A stretch of DNA of 28,792 bases. Source: an uncultured Clostridia bacterium. GTDB taxonomy: Bacteria; Bacillota; Clostridia; UMGS1810. Every line of letters starts with the position of its first letter. Positions within the stretch are counted from its first letter, which is position 1. The position numbers were made by a program, and so were the translations under genes. Of this stretch, positions 1 through 7,410 are shown piece after piece. The DNA lies in assembly GCA_934454585.1 (NCBI GenBank), contig CAKSFP010000031.1, positions 1 through 28,792 on the forward strand. Direction: 5' to 3'. The notes under the pieces were generated by a model. It was not told the DNA's origin and did no database searches. It worked only from the letters and a program-made list of their open reading frames with translations.

Positions 1-42
1 ATTTTCAAGGTGTTTGACGCAATAACGGCGAAAATCTCTATG

Positions 43-487
43 TTAAACCAATACGGGTTCGGGTCCCGTTTGCCTAAGGCCTATTCTTTTTACTGCGTTT
101 TCCGCAGCTTCACGCTGATTCAGTCCCTTTGCAATCAGACAATTGGCACCGTCCGTGTCTGTTGTATGAGTTGAATGCCTGACTAAAATCCATTAAATCA
201 TACAGGCGAATCGGTTTGTTTGTTTCGTTATCAACCATTACTCCCCGGTTTTCCCAATGTCTGTCGGTGCTGCCGATCAGATAGTCAAGGATATTCATAA
301 TGCAATAACCGTGTAAATCGAGTTCCGTGACGCTTTTCATCACATCTTTGCCATCATTATTGGCGCAGTAAATTGTATAAGCCGCCATTGAGACATTGGC
401 GTATCTCAGCGAAGTGGACAAGCGACTGCGCGAGACTGACTGTCCGTCAAATTCGTATTCAAAACAATCACTTCCTCTCGCTGTTTG
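43..487 (-). pseudogene. HipA-like kinase C-terminal remnant, frameshifted
   Basis: Read on the minus strand from about 487, one frame encodes DCFEYEFDGQS... then STDRHWEN and IRLYDLMDFSQAFNSYN. This resembles the catalytic core of HipA/PI-kinase-like proteins (D-R-H-x-x-N loop, then a Y-D metal-binding motif). At about 158-162 the frame shifts: the open frame runs into unrelated residues and stops, while another frame continues sensibly (DTDGANCLIAKGLNQREAAENAVKR) to a stop at 43-45. The amino-terminal part of such a protein is absent, because the first in-frame codon follows directly after the stop of the acetyltransferase at 488. A 103-codon open frame from a TTG at 421 exists but has no obvious ribosome binding site. 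I infer a decayed gene from an accessory element. The family assignment rests on two motifs only. Confidence 0.5.
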
Positions 488-985
488 TTATTTCTCGAGG
501 CTGATATAGTAAGGACAGATGTCCTCATAACTGCCGTCTTTCATGCGAAAACCTTTCGGTATGGTGCCGAGCTGTGTAAAACCGATGCGCTCATACAGAT
601 GTCTGGCATGAATGTTTGTCGCGACAACGGCGTTAAACTGAAGCACGCCGAAACCGTGCTTGGCCGCCTTGCTTATGCAGTCGGTCACTAACTTTTCGCC
701 GATGTGAAGTCCGCGGCTTTCGGATTTAACTGCATAGCTTGCGTTGCATATGTGTCCGCATCTGCCCACATTGTTCGGGTGGAGTATGTACAGTCCGTAT
801 ATATTGCCGTCATCATCTGCGGCAACCGCGGAGTAGGTCTGCGATGCAAAAAAATCGGCACCGCTTTGCGCGTCCAGTGTATCTTCTTGCGGAAAAGCTA
901 TTCCGTCATCAACAACCTCGTTCCATATGTCAATCATGGCGCTGAGGTCAGCTTCGGTGTATTTTCTGACAGTTATGTTTTTCAT
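488..985 (-). CDS. GNAT-family N-acetyltransferase
   Basis: This is a 165-aa single-domain GNAT protein, the usual length for the family, which transfers acetyl from acetyl-CoA to an amine. It begins MKNITVRKYTEADL, a typical beta1-alpha1 start of GNAT enzymes. The acetyl-CoA binding region is the SESRGLHIGEKLV segment (about residues 88-100), which matches the R/Q-x-x-G-x-G/A pattern with H in the third position. It ends with the usual HLYERIGFTQLGTIPKGF stretch. The start is supported by an AGAGG ribosome binding site just upstream and by a promoter at 1025-1053. It is a single-gene unit; downstream on the same strand lies a decayed HipA-like fragment. The substrate cannot be told: the family includes antibiotic, polyamine and protein acetyltransferases. 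Confidence 0.85.
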   Translation of the reverse strand: MKNITVRKYTEADLSAMIDIWNEVVDDGIAFPQEDTLDAQSGADFFASQTYSAVAADDDGNIYGLYILHPNNVGRCGHICNASYAVKSESRGLHIGEKLVTDCISKAAKHGFGVLQFNAVVATNIHARHLYERIGFTQLGTIPKGFRMKDGSYEDICPYYISLEK

Positions 986-1024
986 TAAAATTCGCCTCTT
1001 TGCAGATGTGGGTTTTCGTAATGA

Positions 1025-1053
1025 ATTATATCACTTTTTGCACTGCAAGTCAA
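1025..1053 (-). promoter_or_regulatory. Promoter of the GNAT gene
   Basis: On the minus strand a TTGACT -35 box (1048-1053) is followed by a 17-bp spacer and a consensus TATAAT -10 box (1025-1030). It lies about 40 bp before the acetyltransferase start. Confidence 0.8.
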
Positions 1054-1144
1054 TCATATCGGGCATTTGAAGGAAAAATACATACAGAGAGGATAATAAT
1101 CAAATGTGTTTTTCGTTAATTCCTACAAAAATGATAAGGAATAC

Positions 1145-1173
1145 TTGACATTTCGGGTTGACTATATTAGAAT
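1145..1173 (+). promoter_or_regulatory. Promoter of the T-box/trpB transcript
   Basis: Consensus TTGACA (1145-1150), 17-bp spacer, TAGAAT (1168-1173). Transcription would begin near 1180, at the foot of the T-box leader. Confidence 0.8.
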
Positions 1174-1179
1174 AAACTA

Positions 1180-1442
1180 AACCGTTGAGGGAGAGTAAGT
1201 AAGCAATGTCACTTTCTTAAGAGAGAGCTGCAGGCGGTGTGATTGCAGCATGAAATATATTGCCGAATGGACTTCCGAGGGCGAACCGAAAAAACTTTTT
1301 TAGTAGGGGAGACGGAGACGACGCTTCGTAATCAAGAGTCAGCATATGTCAGTATGCATGAGTGGGCATAAGTGTTTATGTCAAGCAGGGTGGCACCGCA
1401 GGAATTTGTACTCCTGTCCCGGCAGTGGGACGGGAGTTTTTT
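1180..1442 (+). promoter_or_regulatory. Tryptophan T-box leader with terminator
   Basis: This is a T-box riboswitch that senses uncharged tRNA and controls transcription of the downstream trpB. The invariant T-box sequence AGGGTGGCACCGC is at 1387-1399 and pairs with the tRNA acceptor end. It overlaps the 5' side of the competing terminator: CTCCTGTCCC (1411-1420) pairs with GGGACGGGAG (1427-1436), followed by six T. Upstream, stem I has a distal hairpin GCTGCA/TGCAGC (1227-1232, 1244-1249). The likely specifier codon is TGG at 1268-1270, in the GAATGGA context typical of specifier loops. TGG means tryptophan, which agrees with the gene it precedes. The specifier position is read by eye. Confidence 0.9.
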
Positions 1443-1507
1443 GCATATTTTCCGTCCCGATTCAAAGAAAATGCCGAAAAGGCGAAAAACAAAGAGGAGG
1501 AGACATT

Positions 1508-2884
1508 ATGAAAAGCAAAGAAATTCCGTACAAAATTTATCTGAACGAAGACGAGATGCCGCAGAAATGGTATAATCTGCGTGCGGACATGAAGAACAAG
1601 CCGGCACCGCTTCTTAATCCGGGTACGCTTGAACCGATGACCGCCCAAGAGCTTGCACCTGTTTTTTGCGATGAGCTTGTGGCTCAGGAACTTGATGACA
1701 CAACGGCGTATTTTGAGATACCGGACGAAATCAAGAAGTTTTACAAAATGTATCGTCCGTCACCGCTTGTGCGTGCATATTGTCTGGAAGATAAACTCGG
1801 CACCCCTGCAAAGATTTATTACAAATTCGAGGGTAACAACACCAGCGGAAGTCACAAACTCAATTCGGCAATAGCACAGGCATATTATGCTAAAAAGCAG
1901 GGGCTCAGGGGAGTGACCACAGAGACCGGAGCCGGTCAGTGGGGCACGGCGCTTTCGATGGCGTGCTCATATTTCGATCTTGACTGCAAGGTGTATATGG
2001 TAAAAGTGTCTTATGAACAGAAACCGTTCCGCCGCGAGGTTATGCGTACCTACGGTGCGTCTGTAACGCCGTCGCCGTCCACAGAGACCGCTGTCGGCAG
2101 AAAGATTCTGGAGCAGCATCCCGGCACAACCGGAAGTCTCGGCTGTGCAATATCCGAGGCTGTAGAGGCTGCCACCACTACGGAAGGTTATCGATATGTG
2201 CTCGGCAGTGTGCTCAATCAGGTGCTTTTGCATCAATCTGTCATCGGACTGGAAACTAAGGCGGCGCTCGATAAATACAGCATAAAACCCGATGTCATAA
2301 TCGGCTGTGCCGGCGGCGGATCGAACCTGGGCGGACTTATATCTCCGTTTATGGGCGAAAAACTCCGCGGAGAGGCGGACTACAGGATAATTGCGGTTGA
2401 ACCGTCATCTTGCCCGAGCCTTACCAGAGGCAAATTTGCATACGATTTCTGCGACACCGGCATGGTGTGCCCGCTCGCAAAGATGTACACGCTGGGCAGC
2501 GGATTCATCCCGGCACCGAATCACGCCGGCGGATTGAGATACCATGGCATGAGCTCAACGCTCTCTCAGCTGTATCACGATGGTCTCATGGAGGCTACTT
2601 CCGTAACTCAGACCAAGGTGTTTGAGGCGGCAGAGTATTTTGCAAGGGTTGAGGGAATACTCCCGGCACCGGAGAGCAGCCATGCAATTCGCGTTGCCAT
2701 TGACGAGGCGCTCAAGTGCAAGGAAACCGGTGAGGAAAAGACTATAGTATTCGGTCTTACCGGCACAGGTTATTTTGACATGGTTGCATATAAGAAGTTC
2801 AATGACGGCGAGATGAGTGACTACATCCCGACAGATGACGAGATAGCGCAGAGTCTGTCCAAACTGCCGAATGTAGATAAATAA
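1508..2884 (+). CDS. trpB: Tryptophan synthase beta chain, TrpB2 type
   Basis: PLP enzyme of 458 aa that makes tryptophan from indole and serine in the cytoplasm. Landmarks in order: the PLP lysine K117 in GNNTSGSHKLN, the catalytic glutamate E139 in TETGAGQWG, and the PLP phosphate loop CAGGGSN at 267-273. The length, the long amino-terminal extension and the SGSHKLN motif indicate the TrpB2 subgroup (about 450 aa) rather than classical TrpB1 (about 400 aa). The start at 1508 is chosen for the AGGAGG site at 1495-1500; an earlier in-frame ATG at 1346 lies inside the T-box leader and is rejected. No trpA or other trp gene is nearby, so it probably salvages indole or partners with a TrpA encoded elsewhere. 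The Trp-specific T-box supports the assignment. Confidence 0.93.
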   Translation: MKSKEIPYKIYLNEDEMPQKWYNLRADMKNKPAPLLNPGTLEPMTAQELAPVFCDELVAQELDDTTAYFEIPDEIKKFYKMYRPSPLVRAYCLEDKLGTPAKIYYKFEGNNTSGSHKLNSAIAQAYYAKKQGLRGVTTETGAGQWGTALSMACSYFDLDCKVYMVKVSYEQKPFRREVMRTYGASVTPSPSTETAVGRKILEQHPGTTGSLGCAISEAVEAATTTEGYRYVLGSVLNQVLLHQSVIGLETKAALDKYSIKPDVIIGCAGGGSNLGGLISPFMGEKLRGEADYRIIAVEPSSCPSLTRGKFAYDFCDTGMVCPLAKMYTLGSGFIPAPNHAGGLRYHGMSSTLSQLYHDGLMEATSVTQTKVFEAAEYFARVEGILPAPESSHAIRVAIDEALKCKETGEEKTIVFGLTGTGYFDMVAYKKFNDGEMSDYIPTDDEIAQSLSKLPNVDK

Positions 2885-2895
2885 TAATACCAATA

Positions 2896-2960
2896 CCGCG
2901 GCTTTGCGTTTGTTTTTCAAAAAAACAGGCGCAAAGCCCGAATGCGGTTATATGTTTTTT
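2896..2960 (+). terminator. Possible terminator between trpB and metF
   Basis: Long hairpin with arms GGCTTTGCG (2900-2908) and CGCAAAGCC (2930-2938), extended by CCGC (2896-2899) with GCGG (2944-2947), then TTATATG and a run of six T (2955-2960). The gap before the T-run is longer than ideal, so termination may be partial. Confidence 0.55.
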
Positions 2961-2976
2961 ATCATGGAGGTCAAAA

Positions 2977-3849
2977 ATGAAATTATCCGAACTTTTTGCA
3001 AAGAAAATTCCGACACTGTCGTTTGAAGTATTTCCGCCGAAAACAAGCGATACATATGATTCTGTGAAAACTGCGGTCGAACAAATCGCAAATCTGCATC
3101 CGGACTACATGAGCGTTACCTACGGCGCCGGCGGCGGCACAAGTGCGTATACGGTGGCGGTGGCACAGGAGATTATGTCAAGGGGAGTCACTCCGCTTGC
3201 GCACCTTACCTGCCTATCGTCTACAAAGGAAAAAATAAGCGAACAGCTGGACATCCTGGGGCAAAAGGGGATAGAAAACATTCTTGCTCTTCGCGGTGAC
3301 AGACCCAAAGACGGCACTCCCGTCCGTGACGACTACAAATATGCGTCACAGCTGATATCCGACATCAAAGCAAAGGGCGATTTTTGCGTCGGCGGAGCGT
3401 GCTATCCGGAGTCTCATGTTGAGTCTGCCAACCGCACGGACGATATCAAATATCTCAAAGAAAAAGTGGACTGCGGATGTGAATTTCTCACCACACAGAT
3501 GTTCTTTGACAACAATATACTTTATAACTTTTTGTATAAAATCCGCGAGGCAGGCATAACCGTACCTGTCGTTGCAGGAGTAATGCCTGTGACTAACGGC
3601 AAGCAGATCAGGAGAATATGTGAGCTTTCCGGCACATATCTTCCGCAGAGATTCAAAGCCATCGTGGATAGGTTTGGTGACGATCCGGAGGCAATGAAAC
3701 AGGCCGGTGTTGCGTACGCTACCGACCAGATTATAGACTTGTTTGCGAACGGTGTAAATGCCGTTCATGTCTACTCCATGAACAAACCCGAGGTAGCGGC
3801 GCAGATTCAGGCAAATCTGTCGCATATTGTGCTGAGGGACGGCAGATGA
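2977..3849 (+). CDS. metF: Methylenetetrahydrofolate reductase
   Basis: This 290-aa flavoprotein reduces 5,10-methylene-THF to 5-methyl-THF, the methyl donor used by MetH two genes downstream. It begins with the family signature SFEVFPPKT, containing the catalytic glutamate, followed by YMSVTYGAGG, HLTCL, and ILALRGD with the Asp that contacts folate and flavin. TQMFFD and PVVAGVMPV are the expected later strands of the TIM barrel. Length agrees with bacterial MetF (about 290). A GGAGG ribosome binding site precedes the ATG. The stop overlaps the next start by four bases (ATGA), so the two genes are translationally coupled. No SAM or cobalamin riboswitch is visible upstream. Confidence 0.95.
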   Translation: MKLSELFAKKIPTLSFEVFPPKTSDTYDSVKTAVEQIANLHPDYMSVTYGAGGGTSAYTVAVAQEIMSRGVTPLAHLTCLSSTKEKISEQLDILGQKGIENILALRGDRPKDGTPVRDDYKYASQLISDIKAKGDFCVGGACYPESHVESANRTDDIKYLKEKVDCGCEFLTTQMFFDNNILYNFLYKIREAGITVPVVAGVMPVTNGKQIRRICELSGTYLPQRFKAIVDRFGDDPEAMKQAGVAYATDQIIDLFANGVNAVHVYSMNKPEVAAQIQANLSHIVLRDGR

Positions 3850-4520
3850 TAAGGGTAGAAAGGGCACAGCCGCACGAGATAGAAATTGACCGCGGTGAGG
3901 TACTGCGTTACCTCGGCTGCGGCAAAAATTGCGATGACCCGACCTTGATAAAAACGGCCGATGAGCTGATTGACAAGGTCAGCCGCAGCATGATGTGCAT
4001 TGCCTGTTACGACACAGTGCCCGTTGAGACGAGTGAGGATGCGGTAGATTTCGGATTTATGAAAGTTGAGTCACAATCGCTGAGCAAGAATCTGAAAAAC
4101 TGCTCTGCGGCATATGTTTTTGCGGCGACGATAGGCTTTGCCGCCGACAGGATTATTCAGAAATATTCGCTGATATCTCCGCTCTGTGCAATGGCGGCAC
4201 AGGCGGCGGGCGCGGCAGCGATTGAGGCATGGTGCGATTTGCTCTGCACCCGGCTCGGAGAAAAAAGCCGTGCGGAACATATGTATATGCGCCCGAGGTT
4301 CAGCCCGGGCTACGGAGATTTTGCACTGGAGCACCAGAGGGAGATATTCTCCTTCCTGGACTGTGCACGCAAAGCAGGGATAAAGCTGACCGACAGTCTG
4401 CTGATGACACCGAGCAAATCGGTCTCGGCGGTGATAGGATTGAGCAAAATCGATTCCGGCTGTGCAAAACAGGGGTGCGAGGTGTGCGCAAAGGCTGACT
4501 GCGTTTTCAGGAGAAGATAA
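3846..4520 (+). CDS. Stand-alone methionine synthase activation-domain protein
   Basis: This 224-aa protein resembles the carboxy-terminal activation domain of MetH, which binds SAM and remethylates inactive cob(II)alamin. The family signature is visible at RFSPGYGDFALEHQ followed by LLMTPSKSVSAVIGLSK, the conserved SAM-binding end of the domain. A cysteine-rich tail follows (CAKQGCEVCAKADC). It starts within the metF stop codon and ends 19 bases before the metH start. The downstream MetH lacks exactly this domain, so the two polypeptides together make a complete enzyme. A similar split is known in Thermotoga maritima (TM0268/TM0269). The tail cysteines could bind a metal; that is inference. 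Confidence 0.88.
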   Translation: MIRVERAQPHEIEIDRGEVLRYLGCGKNCDDPTLIKTADELIDKVSRSMMCIACYDTVPVETSEDAVDFGFMKVESQSLSKNLKNCSAAYVFAATIGFAADRIIQKYSLISPLCAMAAQAAGAAAIEAWCDLLCTRLGEKSRAEHMYMRPRFSPGYGDFALEHQREIFSFLDCARKAGIKLTDSLLMTPSKSVSAVIGLSKIDSGCAKQGCEVCAKADCVFRRR

Positions 4521-4539
4521 GTATAAGGAGCTGATTTGT

Positions 4540-6918
4540 TTGCAGACTTTCACAAAAAATACGCTGTATCTTGACGGTGGCAGCGGCACAAGCTTTCAGG
4601 CGTGCGGATTAAAGCCGGGCGAACTCCCCGAGGTGTGGAACATCACCAATCCGAATGCTGTAATCAATCTGCACCGCCGATACCTTGAGGCAGGCAGTGA
4701 CATAATAACGGCAAATACTTTCGGCGCCAATATATTAAAATTCAGCGGAGATAACGATCTTCCCGCTCTCAGTGATATAATCGGAGGCGCTTTTACCAAT
4801 GCGAAAGAAGCTATGCAAGGCTTTGACGGCAGAAAAATTGCGCTCGACATCGGACCGACGGGCAGAATGTTAAAGCCGCTCGGCGATCTTGATTTTGAGG
4901 ATGCTGTGGAGGTATTTGCAGAGACGGTGCGCCTGGGTGTTGAGAATGGAGCAGATATTATTCTCATAGAGACTATGAACGACTGCTATGAGACAAAGGC
5001 AGCAGTGCTTGCCGCAAAGGAAAATTCCGATTTGCCCGTTTTCGTCACCAATACCTATGACGAGAGCGGCAAGCTGATGACCGGGGCGTCGCCTGCAGCT
5101 ATGGTTGCCATGCTTGAAGGTCTGCGAGTGGATGCACTCGGGATCAACTGCGGACTCGGACCCGACAAGATGGTCGGCGTGGTGGATGAGCTTTTGAAAT
5201 ATGCCACCGTTCCAGTGATCGTTCAGCCGAATGCCGGACTCCCGATATTCCGTGACGGCAGAACGGAATATGATGTAACACCGGATGATTTTGCAAAGGC
5301 CATGGCGGATATATCCTCCATGGGTGCGACAATTCTCGGCGGCTGCTGCGGCACAACGCCGGAGCACATACGGGTAATGATAAATAAAACGGCGAATATC
5401 GAACACAAGCCGATTGCGCCGAAACTTCATACGATAATTTCGTCGTATACAAATGCTGTGGAATTCGGCAAAAAACCGATATTGATAGGCGAGAGAATAA
5501 ACCCCACGGGTAAGTCTGCTTTCAAGGCGGCGCTGCGCGAGGGAAGTTACGATTATATCCTGAACGAGGGCGTTGCGCAACAGGAACTCGGCGCGGATGT
5601 GCTCGATGTGAATGTGGGTCTGCCCGAGATTGATGAGGCGGCTGTGCTCACGCAGAGTGTGACTCTGTTGCAGTCTGTTACCGATTTGCCGCTGCAGATA
5701 GATACATCTGATGCGAAGGCTATGGAATCGGCATTGCGCCGATATAACGGCAAGCCGCTTATCAATTCGGTAAACGGTAAAGAGGAAGTCATGAATGATG
5801 TGTTTCCGCTTGCGGCAAAGTACGGCGGAGTGATAATTGCACTGACTCTTGATGAGAGCGGCATACCAAACAACGCTCACGACCGGGTGGAGATAGCAAA
5901 AAAAATCATTGCGCGCGCTGCGGATTACGGCATAGCGTCCAAAGATATAATTGTCGACTGTCTTGCCATGACCGTCAGCTCGGATTCGTCATCGGCGCTG
6001 GTTACTTTGGAATGTCTGTGCGAACTGACAAAACTCGGCATAAAAACGAGTCTTGGTGTGTCGAATGTCTCATTCGGTCTGCCGGCGCGCAGCATCATAA
6101 ACTCCACATTTTTTGCAATGGCACTCACAAGCGGACTCAGTGCGGCAATAATGAACCCTCACTCAAAAGAGATGATGAGCGTATATTATTCTTTCTGCGC
6201 TCTTACCGACAAAGACCCTCAGTGCGGAGAATACATCGCATATGCTTCGGCGGATACCGAGGCGAAAAGCACAAAAACAACCGATAAAACCGAGCTTGCC
6301 CCCGACGAGGCACTTCGCAGAGCAATTCTTAAAGGACTCAAGGACGATGCGGCTCTCTTTACGGAAAAACTTTCGGACAAAGATCCGCTTGAGATTGTGA
6401 ACGAATGTATAATACCTTCGCTCAACATAATCGGTGCCGATTTTGAAAACAAAAAGGCTTTTTTGCCGCAACTGCTTATGAGCGCCGAGGCGGCAAAAGC
6501 GGCTTTTGAGGTGATTAAGGCACGCATTGCGTCAAGCGGTGAAGTGAGGGAGAAAAAGTACAAAATAATCATCGCCACGGTAAAGGGCGATATTCACGAC
6601 ATCGGCAAAAACATCGTGAAAGTGCTGCTTGAGAACTATGATTATGATGTGACGGATCTCGGCAAGGATGTGCCGCCGGAGGTTGTTGCGGACGCGGCGG
6701 CAGAGAGCGGCGCACCGCTTGTTGGACTCAGCGCGCTCATGACAACCACCGTGCCCGCTATGGAAGAGACGATAAAACTGCTGCGCGAGAGGGCGCCGCA
6801 GTGCAAGGTCGTTGTCGGCGGAGCGGTTCTCACGCAGGAGTATGCCGATATGATCGGTGCGGATAAGTATGCGGCGGATGCCATGGAAACCGTGAGGTAT
6901 GCGGAATCGCTGAATTAG
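4540..6918 (+). CDS. metH: Cobalamin-dependent methionine synthase without activation domain
   Basis: Transfers methyl from 5-methyl-THF to homocysteine through cobalamin. The 792 residues hold the homocysteine domain (about 1-300; zinc ligands C204 in GINCG and C269/C270 in GGCCGTTP), the pterin-binding domain (about 310-570; GERINPTGK at 317-325), the cobalamin cap (about 590-665) and the B12 domain with GDIHDIGKN, where H686 is the cobalt ligand. It ends after the B12 domain; classical MetH is about 1,200 aa with a further activation domain, supplied here by the preceding gene. The start is the TTG at 4540, nine bases after AAGGAG (4525-4530). An in-frame ATG at 4462 lies deep in the previous gene without a ribosome binding site. 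Confidence 0.95.
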   Translation: MQTFTKNTLYLDGGSGTSFQACGLKPGELPEVWNITNPNAVINLHRRYLEAGSDIITANTFGANILKFSGDNDLPALSDIIGGAFTNAKEAMQGFDGRKIALDIGPTGRMLKPLGDLDFEDAVEVFAETVRLGVENGADIILIETMNDCYETKAAVLAAKENSDLPVFVTNTYDESGKLMTGASPAAMVAMLEGLRVDALGINCGLGPDKMVGVVDELLKYATVPVIVQPNAGLPIFRDGRTEYDVTPDDFAKAMADISSMGATILGGCCGTTPEHIRVMINKTANIEHKPIAPKLHTIISSYTNAVEFGKKPILIGERINPTGKSAFKAALREGSYDYILNEGVAQQELGADVLDVNVGLPEIDEAAVLTQSVTLLQSVTDLPLQIDTSDAKAMESALRRYNGKPLINSVNGKEEVMNDVFPLAAKYGGVIIALTLDESGIPNNAHDRVEIAKKIIARAADYGIASKDIIVDCLAMTVSSDSSSALVTLECLCELTKLGIKTSLGVSNVSFGLPARSIINSTFFAMALTSGLSAAIMNPHSKEMMSVYYSFCALTDKDPQCGEYIAYASADTEAKSTKTTDKTELAPDEALRRAILKGLKDDAALFTEKLSDKDPLEIVNECIIPSLNIIGADFENKKAFLPQLLMSAEAAKAAFEVIKARIASSGEVREKKYKIIIATVKGDIHDIGKNIVKVLLENYDYDVTDLGKDVPPEVVADAAAESGAPLVGLSALMTTTVPAMEETIKLLRERAPQCKVVVGGAVLTQEYADMIGADKYAADAMETVRYAESLN

Positions 6919-6940
6919 GATAACGAAAAACGGTAAGACG

Positions 6941-7036
6941 GTCGGTGCAGATATATTTAATTTTGACCCGCTCTGAAGCTGTGCAGTGGCGCAGAACTCG
7001 CTCACACAAAATTAAATATACCCGCACCGACTTTTT
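6941..7036 (+). repeat. Long interrupted inverted repeat after metH
   Basis: Arms GTCGGTGC (6941-6948) with GCACCGAC (7024-7031) and TATATTTAATTTTG (6952-6965) with CAAAATTAAATATA (7007-7020), separated by a 3x3 mismatch AGA/CCC. The 41-base loop holds a smaller hairpin CTGTGC/GCGCAG, and TTTTT follows at 7032-7036. It could be a terminator, a small structured RNA or a MITE-like element. No clear target-site duplication is seen. Confidence 0.7.
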
Positions 7037-7049
7037 GTGGTGACACATC

Positions 7050-7090
7050 AAAAAAGCAACAGGCACGAAAAACGCGCCTGTTGCTTTTTT
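7050..7090. terminator. Bidirectional terminator
   Basis: Six A, GCAACAGGC (7056-7064), loop, GCCTGTTGC (7076-7084), six T. It works in both directions and separates the convergent metH operon and DUF1540 gene. Confidence 0.92.
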
Positions 7091-7106
7091 GAATTTCGGA
7101 AGTTCG

Positions 7107-7292
7107 TTACTTGCAGCCGCAGCCTGATTTGAGCACGAACGATTCGCAGTCAACGCATTGACTCTGCGAGGGATTAGCCTCGTGTGTGCCGATGTTCACT
7201 TTGTCAAGAGCACAGTAGTTTGTGGTGTCGCAGTGGTTTGCACACTGATGAACGGTGCATCCGATAGATTTGTTTGCCTTATCGCATCCCAT
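7107..7292 (-). CDS. DUF1540 small cysteine-rich protein
   Basis: This 61-aa protein has nine cysteines (C3, C12, C17, C21, C27, C46, C49, C58, C60). The IGCTVHQCANHCDTTNYCAL start and the QCVDCESF segment fit the DUF1540 family, a small Firmicutes domain found once or twice per protein and presumed to bind metal. Its function is not known. The ATG is preceded by GGAGGT at good spacing. It is transcribed in the same direction as, and downstream of, D-lactate dehydrogenase across a 118-bp gap that contains a GC-rich hairpin (AACCGGCG/CGCCGGTT) without a T-run. Confidence 0.85.
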   Translation of the reverse strand: MGCDKANKSIGCTVHQCANHCDTTNYCALDKVNIGTHEANPSQSQCVDCESFVLKSGCGCK

Positions 7293-7410
7293 TTATGTTA
7301 CCTCCGATAATTTTGATTTGAACCGGCGACGGGCGCCGCCGGTTGCCGGCAGTGTCCGCACGCTTGATTCAATAGATATTATCTCCGCAACTTTACAAAA
7401 TAATTCACGA

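Noticed and set aside
1346..1507. 54-residue amino-terminal extension of TrpB from an upstream in-frame ATG
   Set aside because: It would translate the T-box and its terminator; the strong ribosome binding site supports the start at 1508.
2885..2976. SAM or cobalamin riboswitch before the methionine operon
   Set aside because: The gap is only 92 bases and is taken up by the trpB/metF hairpin; no S-box or B12-box pattern is visible.
4870..5880. 336-aa minus-strand open frame opposite metH
   Set aside because: It has no family features or ribosome binding site, and metH is clearly coding over the whole stretch.
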